DNA from: Psychrobacillus sp. BL-248-WT-3
Lineage (GTDB): Bacteria; Bacillota; Bacilli; Bacillales_A; Planococcaceae
Length of the DNA stretch: 41,415 bases
Direction of reading: 5' to 3'
Assembly (NCBI RefSeq): GCF_012843435.1
Contig: NZ_JABAFC010000033.1
Coordinates: forward strand, 1 to 41,415
The translations under genes and the position numbers were made by a program. Under the pieces are notes generated by a model that saw nothing but the letters and a program-made list of their open reading frames with translations, was not told where the DNA came from and did no database searches. Of the stretch, positions 33,458 through 41,232 are shown in pieces (within the stretch, counting starts at the first letter, position 1; every line of letters begins with the position of its first letter).

Positions 33458-33988
33458 GTGAAAATACATATATTTGGTGCTTCTGGATCTGGAACAACTA
33501 CCTTAGCGAAAGCATTATCCGATGAAATTTGCTGGACCCATTTGGACACAGATGATTATTTTTGGTTAACAAAATATACAGAGATAAGAGAACTGGAAGA
33601 AAGAAAAGACCTCCTGGAAAGAGATTTAAACTCACATGGAAATTCAATCTTATCTGGAGCAGTATGTGGTTGGGGAGAAGATTTAAAAACTTATTTTGAT
33701 GTGGTCATTTTTTTATGGATACCACCGAATATTAGATTAGAAAGACTTGAAAAAAGAGAGTTTCAAAGATACGGAAATGATATTTTAGCAGGTGGACCCA
33801 AGCACGAACAATACAAGGAGTTTATGGAGTGGGCTGGGCTATATGATCATGCAGGAATGGAAGTGAGAAGTAAAGCTTTACATGAAGAATGGTTGACGAC
33901 ATTGACTTGTCCGGTTTTGCGGATAGAAGGAGATTATACAGTCCAAGAACGTGTAGATATGACAAAGAGCTTTTTGCAGAAAAAATAA
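33458..33988 (+). CDS. P-loop kinase-like (adenylate kinase fold) protein
   Basis: A protein of about 176 residues with a Walker A loop in IHIFGASGSGTTTLAKALS, a substrate-site Asp pair in HLDTDDYFW, and Walker B-like YFDVVIFLWIPP. A LID-like Arg cluster, RLERLEKREFQRYG, is followed by the C-terminal CPVLRIEGDYTVQERV. Such stand-alone P-loop proteins are common in Bacillales and annotated as AAA or adenylate-kinase-like; their substrate is unknown. GTG at 33458 after GGGGGAC is preferred to ATG 33437, which lacks a ribosome site. Confidence 0.75.
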   Translation: MKIHIFGASGSGTTTLAKALSDEICWTHLDTDDYFWLTKYTEIRELEERKDLLERDLNSHGNSILSGAVCGWGEDLKTYFDVVIFLWIPPNIRLERLEKREFQRYGNDILAGGPKHEQYKEFMEWAGLYDHAGMEVRSKALHEEWLTTLTCPVLRIEGDYTVQERVDMTKSFLQKK

Positions 33989-34007
33989 GGATTACTAAAA
34001 TAACCTA

Positions 34008-34088
34008 CTAGATTACGACAATGACCAAGTAGTTTACTACAATCAGAAGCTATTTTACGACAATCAACTAACTATTTACGATAATCCT
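34008..34088. repeat. four-unit direct repeat, exact 21-bp period
   Basis: TTACGACAAT (34013), TTACTACAAT (34034), TTACGACAAT (34055) and TTACGATAAT (34076) are spaced by exactly 21 bases, with a looser shared context of CTATTT before and CAnnA after. The array lies between the P-loop kinase stop and the terminator of the converging yqkF. The frame is interrupted, so it is not coding. The spacing of two helical turns would place all motifs on one face of the DNA. Confidence 0.75.
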
Positions 34089-34095
34089 CCTTTTC

Positions 34096-34132
34096 ATAAG
34101 AAAAGCTCCTTGATTTGAACAAATTCAAGGAG
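34096..34132 (-). terminator. terminator of yqkF
   Basis: On the minus strand, CTCCTTGAATTTG and CAAATCAAGGAG form a stem with a tiny loop followed by CTTTTCTTAT. It starts 14 bases after the yqkF stop. Confidence 0.8.
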
Positions 34133-34145
34133 TCTATTGCTATTT

Positions 34146-35042
34146 TTATATTCGATGCTCTGTATAAGTAGATATTTTAGTTATTTCAGAAGCTTTTGCT
34201 AGTAATTCATCAGGTATCTTAGCTTGATACGCTTCAATTGTCTCCATTAATTGTTCAGATGAGCTTGCTCCAACGATTGCAGCACCACTTTGCAGGACAT
34301 AGTGAAGAGCTATGCTAGTTAGTGATGCATCTAAAGACTTTAGTTCCCCTATCGTGTCTAGTAGCTCCTTGTTTGTATAAGAGAGGTAGTCGCCCGCTTT
34401 TTTAGCACGAATAAGCCCTTCATCTTCGGTCAGCATACCTTTTGCAAGCGAGCCTCTACTAAGCAGGGTAGTCCTGTTTTGTTCCAGTAAGTGTAACCAC
34501 TCCTCTGGTCTTCTATCTAGCAAGCTATATTGCATCATAACCGATACTGCATTGCTTTTTTGTAGGAAGCGGTTAATAACATTCGGTCTGATAGAAGAGA
34601 TGCCGTATTCTCTAATTAGGCCTTCCTTTTTTAAAGATTCCATCGTATCGATCACTTCATCCACATTGTCATCCATTGTCCCGCCGTGTAGCTGGTACAC
34701 ATCAATATAATCTGTTTGAAGGCGTTTTAGGGATTCATGTATCGCCGTTTGAATCCATTCTTTTGAGGCATCCCAATGCCAGCCATCACCATTTTCGTTT
34801 AGTCGATTACCGACCTTAGAGGCAATAACTATGTCCTGACGATGAGGTTTAAGAAGAGTACCTAGAATCTTTTCGTTTTCTCCACGGTCATACAAATCTG
34901 CCGTGTCATAATACGTAATACCATGTTCCATAGCCGTTTGAATAATCTTTTCGGCTTCTGTAATGTTTGTGGGTAGTGACATACAACCAAGTCCGATTTC
35001 TGAAATAGAGATTTCACTTTTTCCTAATTGTCTTTTTTCCAA
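34146..35042 (-). CDS. yqkF: YqkF, aldo/keto reductase
   Basis: A 298-residue NADPH-type aldo/keto reductase: RQLGKSEISISEIGLGCMSL start, catalytic Asp/Tyr in YYDTADLYDRGENEKILG, Lys in DIVIASKVGNR, and His in DVYQLHGGTMDD. A TTG at 35042 is the start, with AAAGGAAG eight bases before it; the open ATG at 35072 has no ribosome site and falls in the shared promoter spacer. It is divergent from nudF here, whereas B. subtilis has yqkF and nudF adjacent in the same neighbourhood. Its natural substrate is unknown. Confidence 0.9.
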   Translation of the reverse strand: MEKRQLGKSEISISEIGLGCMSLPTNITEAEKIIQTAMEHGITYYDTADLYDRGENEKILGTLLKPHRQDIVIASKVGNRLNENGDGWHWDASKEWIQTAIHESLKRLQTDYIDVYQLHGGTMDDNVDEVIDTMESLKKEGLIREYGISSIRPNVINRFLQKSNAVSVMMQYSLLDRRPEEWLHLLEQNRTTLLSRGSLAKGMLTEDEGLIRAKKAGDYLSYTNKELLDTIGELKSLDASLTSIALHYVLQSGAAIVGASSSEQLMETIEAYQAKIPDELLAKASEITKISTYTEHRI

Positions 35043-35110
35043 GATTATCACTTCCTTTCCTACATGGTACAATGAGAATTAGATAGATTCAAATGAGAGG
35101 AAGAAAATTA

Positions 35111-35653
35111 ATGAAAAAATTTGAAGAAAAAACAGTTACAACTGATTTAAAATATACTGGTCGAATTATTACATTACAGGTAGATGATGTTCTTTTACCG
35201 AATGGGAAGCAAGGTAAAAGAGAGATTGTGAAGCACCCGGGAGCAGTTGCAGTAATAGCTGTAACTGACGATAAAAAAATAATTTTAGTAGAACAGTATA
35301 GAAAAGCACTGGAACGCTCTATTATTGAAATACCGGCTGGTAAAATTGAGCCAAATGAGGCCCCAGAGCTTACAGCAATGCGAGAGCTTGAAGAGGAGAC
35401 AGGCTATACTTGTAGTAATCTGAAGTATATACAATCTTTTGCAACCTCACCTGGATTTGCTGATGAGATTATACACCTTTACTTGGCTGAAAATATTGTG
35501 AAAATGGAGAATCCAGCTGATTTAGACGAGGATGAGTTCGTTGAATTATTGCATGTCAGTCTTGAAGATATGGAACAAATGGTAATCTCTCAACAGATCT
35601 TTGATGCAAAAACAGCTTTCGCGTATATTTGGTTAAAAGATTATTTAAAATAA
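35111..35653 (+). CDS. nudF: ADP-ribose pyrophosphatase (Nudix)
   Basis: A 180-residue Nudix hydrolase that cleaves ADP-ribose to AMP and ribose 5-phosphate. The Nudix box is complete: GKIEPNEAPELTAMRELEEE with TGY following (G-x5-E-x7-R-E-x-x-E-E-x-G). EQYRKALERSIIEIPAG upstream and FATSPGFADEIIHLYLA downstream are characteristic of the NudF subgroup. The ATG at 35111 follows GAGAGGAAG. The context yqkF|nudF...fur agrees with B. subtilis. Confidence 0.93.
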   Translation: MKKFEEKTVTTDLKYTGRIITLQVDDVLLPNGKQGKREIVKHPGAVAVIAVTDDKKIILVEQYRKALERSIIEIPAGKIEPNEAPELTAMRELEEETGYTCSNLKYIQSFATSPGFADEIIHLYLAENIVKMENPADLDEDEFVELLHVSLEDMEQMVISQQIFDAKTAFAYIWLKDYLK

Positions 35654-35708
35654 GCATGTTTGAACCTAGTACAAGCATAAGATGAAAATAGATAGGGGGG
35701 ATTCCAAG

Positions 35709-36176
35709 TTGAACCAGTCTTATACTATTTTCGTATCTTTTTGTGTACTAGTAGTTAGTTTTATAGGAGGATTAATACTTTTTGAACGTAGCTCACCAGA
35801 ACAGCAGCAGTGGATTATCAACCTTTTGGATGCACGAGTCTTATTGGAAGGGCCACCTAGTTTCCTAGAGACGATTTTTCCTCACTTGATGATTGCGGTC
35901 GTTTTTTTCTTGTTTTATCAGCATCGCTACTTACAAAGATTCATCTTAGTCATTTGCGCATTCAAAATTACCTTTTATGGATTCTGTTCCAGTTTTTTGC
36001 TGCAAACTCAAGAAAGTACTTTTCCGTATGTATTTTGGTGGTTCCCATTTCAACTCGTCTACTGTATCCTATTACTTGCATTGGCAAGAAGAGTAAATCT
36101 CTTTACACTTGGCTTCTATATAATTACTATTATAATAGAGTTTATTCTTTTACCATTTATCGTATTTAATAATTAG
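35709..36176 (+). CDS. four-span membrane protein in the spoIIM position
   Basis: A 155-residue protein with four hydrophobic segments: about residues 5-24, 55-74, 78-100 and 112-150, the last probably two. It includes SFLETIFPHLMIAVVFFLFY. In Bacillus the gene between nudF and fur is spoIIM (about 214 residues). This one is shorter and I cannot see convincing identity, so it may be a highly diverged SpoIIM-like protein or an unrelated replacement. The start is TTG 35709, preceded by GGGGGGA; the ATG at 35682 has no ribosome site. Confidence 0.6.
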   Translation: MNQSYTIFVSFCVLVVSFIGGLILFERSSPEQQQWIINLLDARVLLEGPPSFLETIFPHLMIAVVFFLFYQHRYLQRFILVICAFKITFYGFCSSFLLQTQESTFPYVFWWFPFQLVYCILLLALARRVNLFTLGFYIITIIIEFILLPFIVFNN

Positions 36177-36183
36177 TATTTAT

Positions 36184-36238
36184 TAATAATTATTATTATG
36201 TGAATCTCTTGTAATGAGAAAACACTTCTTGTTATAAT
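36184..36238 (+). promoter_or_regulatory. fur promoter with PerR/Fur-like box
   Basis: TAATAATTATTATTA (36184-36198) matches the PerR consensus TTATAATNATTATAA, and equally the Fur consensus TGATAATNATTATCA, in 12 of 14 defined positions. Downstream, TTGTAA (36209) and TATAAT (36233) with an 18-base spacer form the promoter. In B. subtilis fur is under PerR control, so a PerR site is the likelier reading. Confidence 0.6.
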
Positions 36239-36261
36239 AGTGGTAGTTAAGGAGGCGTCAT

Positions 36262-36702
36262 ATGGAGAGCCGTATTGATCGTATTAAAAAACAATTATCT
36301 GGTGCGGGCTATAAACTGACGCCACAGCGTGAAGCGACAGTTCGAGTATTGCTTGAAAATGAAGAAGATCATTTGAGTGCGGAGGATGTTTTTCTACTAG
36401 TTAGAGAAAAATCACCTGATATAGGACTAGCGACTGTTTATCGAACATTAGAGTTATTAAATGAATTGAATGTAGTAGATAAAATTCAATTTGGAGATGG
36501 CGTATCACGCTATGACTTAAGACAAGAAGGCGCTGCACATTTTCATCATCATCTTGTATGTATCGAATGCGGAGCTGTGGATGAAATTCAAGAGGACTTG
36601 CTAGAGGATGTAGAGGCAATCGTGGAAAAAAGATGGAATTTTATTATAAAAGATCATCGTTTAACGTTCCATGGGATCTGCCATCGTTGCCAAGATAAAT
36701 AA
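36262..36702 (+). CDS. fur: Fur, ferric uptake regulator
   Basis: A 146-residue Fur-family repressor. The winged helix contains KLTPQREATVRVLLENEEDH and GLATVYRTLELLNELNVVDK. The metal sites include HFHHHLVCIECGAVDE (His cluster and the first Cys pair) and the second pair in CHRCQDK, which together hold the structural zinc. With ferrous iron as corepressor it silences iron-uptake genes. AAGGAGG precedes the ATG. Position before xerD and after nudF supports Fur rather than PerR or Zur, although the B. subtilis yqzK between fur and xerD is absent. Confidence 0.93.
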   Translation: MESRIDRIKKQLSGAGYKLTPQREATVRVLLENEEDHLSAEDVFLLVREKSPDIGLATVYRTLELLNELNVVDKIQFGDGVSRYDLRQEGAAHFHHHLVCIECGAVDEIQEDLLEDVEAIVEKRWNFIIKDHRLTFHGICHRCQDK

Positions 36703-36703
36703 C

Positions 36704-36738
36704 CAAAAAGGATAGCTAAAATATGCTATCCTTTTTTT
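36704..36738 (+). terminator. terminator after fur
   Basis: AAAAAGGATAGC pairs with GCTATCCTTTTTTT over TAAAATAT. Confidence 0.85.
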
Positions 36739-36770
36739 AATTGCATAATTATTTAATAGGAGGTTTTTTG

Positions 36771-37670
36771 ATGAAAGAGGGTCTGCTTCATTTAGAAGAT
36801 TATTTGCATTTCCTCCGCATAGAACGACAGCTAGCAGAGAATACATTAGTTTCCTATAAAAATGATTTAACGGAATATTTAAAGTCTATATTTACCATAC
36901 AGCAATTAAGTAGTTTATCAGTCGTTGAACGGCATCATATCATTTTACATTTAAGAGATTTAAAGGAACAAGGCAAATCAGCTCGAACAGTTTCTCGACA
37001 TATTTCGTCTATCCGTTCCTTTCATCAGTTTTTGTTGCGGGATAAAGTGACAACAACCGACCCTACTATTCATTTAGAGCTTCCTCAACTAGAGCAGAAG
37101 CTACCGAACTTTTTGTCAGTTGAGGAGTTGAACACCCTTTTAGCGAGCATTGATGTGTCCAAGCCCCAGGGAGTGAGAGACCTCGCAATGTTTGAACTTA
37201 TGTATGCAAGTGGTATGCGTATAAGTGAGTGTCTAAATTTAAATTTAGAGGATTTACATTTGTCGATGGGATTTGTCCGTGTGTTTGGTAAGGGAGGGAA
37301 GGAACGTATTATTCCACTTGGTGGAGCAGCATTGCGTGCCTGTAGCAATTATATCGAACATGCACGACCTGCACTACTCAAAAAAGAACGTACAGATGCT
37401 ATTTTTATCAATCAAAGAGGGAAACGTTTAACAAGACAGGGAATATGGAAATTACTAAACAAGCATGTCCTTGCTGCTGGCATTAAAAAAGAAATTACAC
37501 CACATATTTTACGGCATTCTTTTGCCACTCACTTGATTGAGAATGGGGCAGATCTAAGAGCTGTTCAGGAAATGTTAGGACATGCTGACATCTCTACGAC
37601 ACAGATTTACACCCACGTAAGTAAAAAGCGATTAAAAGAAGTTTACAAACAATACCATCCTCGTGCATAA
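36771..37670 (+). CDS. xerD: XerD, site-specific tyrosine recombinase
   Basis: A 299-residue tyrosine recombinase that with XerC resolves chromosome dimers at dif. The N-terminal SAM-like domain (HLEDYLHFLRIERQLAENTL) precedes the catalytic domain with Arg in YASGMRISECLNL, Lys in VFGKGGKERIIPL, HILRHSFATHLIENGADLRA (His-x-x-Arg), and LGHADISTTQIYTHV with the nucleophile Tyr. The ATG at 36771 follows AGGAGG. Between fur and deoB this is the housekeeping gene (ripX in B. subtilis), not a phage integrase. Confidence 0.95.
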   Translation: MKEGLLHLEDYLHFLRIERQLAENTLVSYKNDLTEYLKSIFTIQQLSSLSVVERHHIILHLRDLKEQGKSARTVSRHISSIRSFHQFLLRDKVTTTDPTIHLELPQLEQKLPNFLSVEELNTLLASIDVSKPQGVRDLAMFELMYASGMRISECLNLNLEDLHLSMGFVRVFGKGGKERIIPLGGAALRACSNYIEHARPALLKKERTDAIFINQRGKRLTRQGIWKLLNKHVLAAGIKKEITPHILRHSFATHLIENGADLRAVQEMLGHADISTTQIYTHVSKKRLKEVYKQYHPRA

Positions 37671-37696
37671 TGTCAGAGGTCTGACATTTATTTTCG
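37669..37696 (+). terminator. palindrome/weak terminator at the xerD stop
   Basis: AATGTCAG-AGGT-CTGACATT is a perfect 8-bp stem with a tetraloop that begins at the xerD stop codon and is followed by TATTTT. It could end xerD transcripts, or be an operator for deoB-pdp, whose first gene begins 50 bases downstream. A sequence check alone does not separate the two. Confidence 0.55.
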
Positions 37697-37742
37697 GAGA
37701 TTTTTTGGTACACTAATAAAGAACAAGTAGGAGGTAGAAATT

Positions 37743-38921
37743 ATGGGAAAATTTAAACGTATACATGTCATTGTGATGGACTCTGTCGGAATTGGTGAAG
37801 CACCAGATGCTGCAGCCTTCGGTGACGTTGGCTCACATACACTTGGACACATTGCAGAAAAAATGAATGGATTGAAAATGCCAGAAATGCAAAAGCTAGG
37901 GCTAGGAAATATTGAAGCTATTAAAGGTATTGCTCCAGCAGATCAACCAACAGCTTATTACGGGAAGATGCAAGAAGCTTCTGTCGGTAAAGATACGATG
38001 ACTGGCCACTGGGAGATTATGGGGTTAAATATCGACAAACCATTTAAAGTATATCCAAACGGATTTCCTGAAGAGCTTATCACTGCTTTAGAGGAGAAAA
38101 CAGGGCGTAAGGTAATTGGTAACAAGCCAGCGAGTGGTACAGAGATTTTAGACGAGCTAGGGGAAGAGCATATGAAAACGGGAGCAATAATCGTTTATAC
38201 TTCCGCTGATCCAGTTCTTCAAATTGCTGCACACGAAGAAGTGGTTCCATTAGAAGAATTATACCGAATTTGTGAAATCGCAAGAGAATTGACGTTGTCT
38301 CCTGAATTTTTAGTTGGTCGTATCATTGCACGTCCATTTATTGGAGAGCCAGGAAGCTTTGTTCGTACTTCAAATCGTCATGACTATGCTCTAAAACCGT
38401 TCGCTCGTACAGCAATGAATGAATTGCAAGATGCTGGTTTAGAAGTAATGGCGATTGGTAAAATTAATGACATTTTTAATGGGGAAGGTATTACTTCCAC
38501 AGTTAGAACAAAAGATAACATGGATGGTATGGACAAATTTATCGTAACGTTGGATAAAGACTTTACAGGTATTAGTTTCTTAAACCTAGTAGACTTCGAT
38601 GCTTTATATGGTCACCGCAGAGATCCAATTGGCTACGGTAAGGCTCTAGAAGAGTTCGATGCTCGCTTGAAGGAAGCGCTTCCTAAGCTAACAAGTGATG
38701 ATTTATTAATCATTACAGCTGATCACGGAAACGACCCTACAATGCCAGGAACAGACCATACGCGTGAATTTGTTCCATTAACTGTTTATTCACCTAGATT
38801 TACAGAAATTAAAGAATTGCCTTTACGTATGACATTTGCAGATATAGGAGCAACAATTGCAGATAATTTTGATGTAAAGCCAACTGCATTTGGTGAAAGC
38901 TTCCTATCTTTATTAAAATAA
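37743..38921 (+). CDS. deoB: phosphopentomutase
   Basis: A 392-residue metal-dependent mutase of the alkaline phosphatase superfamily (also called drm) that interconverts (deoxy)ribose 1- and 5-phosphates. Motifs are [12 protein letters not shown] (metal Asp), [15 protein letters not shown] (with the active-site Thr), DIFNGEGI, and [19 protein letters not shown] (metal His/Asp). AGTAGGAGG is the ribosome site. It precedes pdp by nine bases, so together they release and process pentose phosphates from nucleosides, ending at the level of transketolase and glycolysis. Confidence 0.97.
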   Translation: MGKFKRIHVIVMDSVGIGEAPDAAAFGDVGSHTLGHIAEKMNGLKMPEMQKLGLGNIEAIKGIAPADQPTAYYGKMQEASVGKDTMTGHWEIMGLNIDKPFKVYPNGFPEELITALEEKTGRKVIGNKPASGTEILDELGEEHMKTGAIIVYTSADPVLQIAAHEEVVPLEELYRICEIARELTLSPEFLVGRIIARPFIGEPGSFVRTSNRHDYALKPFARTAMNELQDAGLEVMAIGKINDIFNGEGITSTVRTKDNMDGMDKFIVTLDKDFTGISFLNLVDFDALYGHRRDPIGYGKALEEFDARLKEALPKLTSDDLLIITADHGNDPTMPGTDHTREFVPLTVYSPRFTEIKELPLRMTFADIGATIADNFDVKPTAFGESFLSLLK

Positions 38922-38930
38922 AGGACGTGT

Positions 38931-40241
38931 ATGAAAATGAGAATGAATGACATTATTGAAAAGAAAAGAGATGGCCATGCTCTAACAAAAGAGGAAATTA
39001 GTTTCTTTATTGATGGCTATACAAACGGTTCTATTCCTGATTATCAAGCTAGTGCATTACTAATGGCAATCTACTTCAAAGATATGAATGATGAGGAACG
39101 TGCCAACCTAACGATGGCTATGGTTAACTCAGGAGAACAAATTGACCTATCAGCGATCGAGGGTGTAAAAGTTGATAAGCATTCTACTGGTGGGGTAGGC
39201 GACACAACTACTTTAGTTTTAGGACCTCTAGTAGCTGCTTGTGGCGTTCCAGTAGCAAAAATGAGTGGACGCGGTTTAGGTCACACTGGTGGAACAATAG
39301 ACAAGCTAGAAGCAATTGAAGGCTTCCACGTAGAATTATCTTCTGAGCAATTTGTAAAACAAGTAAATGAAATAAAAGTGGCTGTAATCGGTCAAAGCGG
39401 TAACTTGACTCCAGCAGATAAAAAACTGTATGCACTTAGAGATGTAACGTCAACAGTTAATAGCATTCCGCTTATTGCAAGCTCTATAATGAGTAAAAAA
39501 ATTGCAGCAGGTGCTGGTGCAATTGTGCTTGACGTTAAAACTGGTGATGGAGCATTCATGAAAACGGCTGAAGATGCTCGTAACCTAGCAAAAGCTATGG
39601 TGCAAATCGGTAATAGTGTTGGACGTCAAACAATGGCAATTATTTCTGACATGAGTCAACCACTAGGCCGAGCAATCGGAAACGCTCTAGAGGTACAGGA
39701 AGCGATTGATACGCTTAAAGGAAATGGCCCAGAGGATTTAACGGAACTGTGCTTAACTTTAGGTAGTCAAATGGTTGTCGTTGGAGAAAAAGCAGAGACG
39801 TTAGAAGAAGCTCGAGCAATGCTGAAAAAGGTAATCGACGATGGATCTGCTTTAGAAATCTTTAAGCAATTCATCAAATGGCAAGGCGGAAATGAAAATG
39901 TAGTCGATAACACTGATTTGCTACCTAAGGCTGCTTTTGTTACAGAATTAACTGCTAAGGAAGCAGGCTACGTAACTTATATGGAAGCGGATGAAATTGG
40001 TACTGCAGCTATGTTACTAGGAGCTGGCAGAGCAACGAAAGAGTCAGAAATCGATTTAGCAGTAGGAATTATCCTTAACAAAAAGGTAGGAGATCGTGTA
40101 GAAAAAGGCGAATCACTAGCTACCATCCATGCTAACTCTGAAGATATCCAAGATGTTGTCAATAAATTGCACAAAAACATCCAAATTGAAGCAGCACAAA
40201 AAGATGCACCGCCTTTAATTTATGAAGTAATCACAGAATAA
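38931..40241 (+). CDS. pdp: pyrimidine-nucleoside phosphorylase
   Basis: A 436-residue enzyme that phosphorolyses uridine and thymidine to the base and (deoxy)ribose 1-phosphate, the substrate of DeoB. Diagnostic blocks are [20 protein letters not shown], the family signature [20 protein letters not shown], and [15 protein letters not shown] for phosphate. Its C-terminal domain ends with [20 protein letters not shown]. The ATG at 38931 lies after AAAGGAC; ATG 38937 is the alternative and gives the usual MRMNDI start. A purine nucleoside phosphorylase gene, often found between deoB and pdp in related genomes, is not here. Confidence 0.95.
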   Translation: MKMRMNDIIEKKRDGHALTKEEISFFIDGYTNGSIPDYQASALLMAIYFKDMNDEERANLTMAMVNSGEQIDLSAIEGVKVDKHSTGGVGDTTTLVLGPLVAACGVPVAKMSGRGLGHTGGTIDKLEAIEGFHVELSSEQFVKQVNEIKVAVIGQSGNLTPADKKLYALRDVTSTVNSIPLIASSIMSKKIAAGAGAIVLDVKTGDGAFMKTAEDARNLAKAMVQIGNSVGRQTMAIISDMSQPLGRAIGNALEVQEAIDTLKGNGPEDLTELCLTLGSQMVVVGEKAETLEEARAMLKKVIDDGSALEIFKQFIKWQGGNENVVDNTDLLPKAAFVTELTAKEAGYVTYMEADEIGTAAMLLGAGRATKESEIDLAVGIILNKKVGDRVEKGESLATIHANSEDIQDVVNKLHKNIQIEAAQKDAPPLIYEVITE

Positions 40242-40264
40242 CAGTAAAATCTTTCTCGAAATTG

Positions 40265-40313
40265 ATAAGACCCTGATAACTTTACTAACATAAGGTTTTC
40301 AGGGTCTTATTTG
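40265..40313. terminator. terminator after pdp
   Basis: ATAAGACCCTGATAAC pairs with GTTTTCAGGGTCTTAT (one mismatch) across a 17-base loop, followed by TTGT. The T run is weak. Confidence 0.7.
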
Positions 40314-40399
40314 TCTAATATTACAATCCTTCGTGATGGATTCATCGGTTGAACTACAGGAAATTGAAACTTTGATGTGCTCAGTTTCTACACTCAATA

Positions 40400-40424
40400 A
40401 AAAACATCATCACGATGTTTTTAC
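40400..40424. terminator. small hairpin, possible terminator
   Basis: AAAAACATC pairs with GATGTTTTT over ATCAC and could act on either strand. The surrounding gap 40242-40541 otherwise shows no gene. Confidence 0.5.
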
Positions 40425-40541
40425 TTTTCTTATTTCATTTAGGCGGTCTTCCAAGAAGGGATTAATACCCCTTTTGTTGAACCTATTTACTAAATGGACA
40501 GCTTAGTGGAAAAGGAACGAAAATAGAATGGGGGGGTAATT

Positions 40542-40946
40542 ATAGCAAAGCGATGGGGATTTACATATATATTTTGTAACGACTTGGAGAAAATGAAGTG
40601 GTTTTACTCAGACATACTTCAGTTAATACTCATATGGGATGATAAAGGTTCCATAGGTTTTAAAATTGGTGAACACCAATTAAGTATTGATTACAATGAA
40701 GAATTTAACCCACCATCAAGCAAGTTTTCCATTCAACCAGGATGGAAAGGTGGAACAGAACCAAGGATAGGTTGGTCGTTAGAATGTGATAAAGATAATT
40801 ATAAAAAAATTGTAAATTCTGTATTAAAAAATGATATAACAAAATATTACAATAAGCCCATATGGAAGGGATATTGGAGTTTTCCTATTTTAGACCCTAT
40901 GAATAATACAATAGAAATTACATGTACTGAAAAGATTATGAACTAA
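40542..40946 (+). CDS. VOC-superfamily (glyoxalase/bleomycin-resistance-like) protein with ATA or ATT start
   Basis: A 134-residue protein. The VOC pattern is clear: FTYIFCNDLEKMKWFYSDIL at the N-terminus, then GSIGFKIGEHQLSI, and PIWKGYWSFPILDPMNNTIE at the C-terminus with the terminal Glu metal-ligand position. The reading frame has no ATG, GTG or TTG until a TTG at 40584 that would remove the first beta strand. GGGGGGG at 40530-40536 lies five bases before ATA 40542 and two before ATT 40539. The gene either uses a rare start or has lost its ATG by one mutation. Substrate unknown. Confidence 0.65.
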   Translation: MAKRWGFTYIFCNDLEKMKWFYSDILQLILIWDDKGSIGFKIGEHQLSIDYNEEFNPPSSKFSIQPGWKGGTEPRIGWSLECDKDNYKKIVNSVLKNDITKYYNKPIWKGYWSFPILDPMNNTIEITCTEKIMN

Positions 40947-41164
40947 AAATTACGACATGAATTTTTTAACATAGCCATTTTCTTCTAGAGGATAATTTAT
41001 GTGTTTACCTTGAATGGTCAAAAGTTAATTGTAAGTCACTCACCTTGAGCTCATTTAACCCTGAGCTTATTTTAGGAAGAAGAGAAATTTATTCATTCAT
41101 TTATATTTTTTAGAATCACTTTCATAAATTAGTGATTTACCATTCCCATACAACATATTCTCCT

Positions 41165-41193
41165 GTTGATTGAAGCGGCAGGCGGCGACTCCC
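41165..41193 (+). repeat. dispersed repeat, left-end fragment F
   Basis: GTTGATTGAAGCGGCAGGCGGCGACTCC matches the left end of copy A (ATTGATTGGAGCGAAAGACGGCGACTCC), after which similarity ends. It lies in the final gap 40947-41232, where I see no other feature except an AATCACT/AGTGATT hairpin at about 41114-41140. Confidence 0.6.
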
Positions 41194-41232
41194 TCTTAAA
41201 ATGTAGTCGTACCAATGGTTTCATTACGTATT

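Noticed and set aside
34008-34088. CRISPR array
   Set aside because: The period is only 21 bases, units are degenerate, there are no unique spacers and no cas genes.
36771-37670. Phage integrase
   Set aside because: Sequence and fur-xerD-deoB context identify the housekeeping XerD.
37670-37687. TnrA-type nitrogen-control site before deoB
   Set aside because: The palindrome spacing is six rather than seven bases and it fits a hairpin terminator at the xerD stop better.
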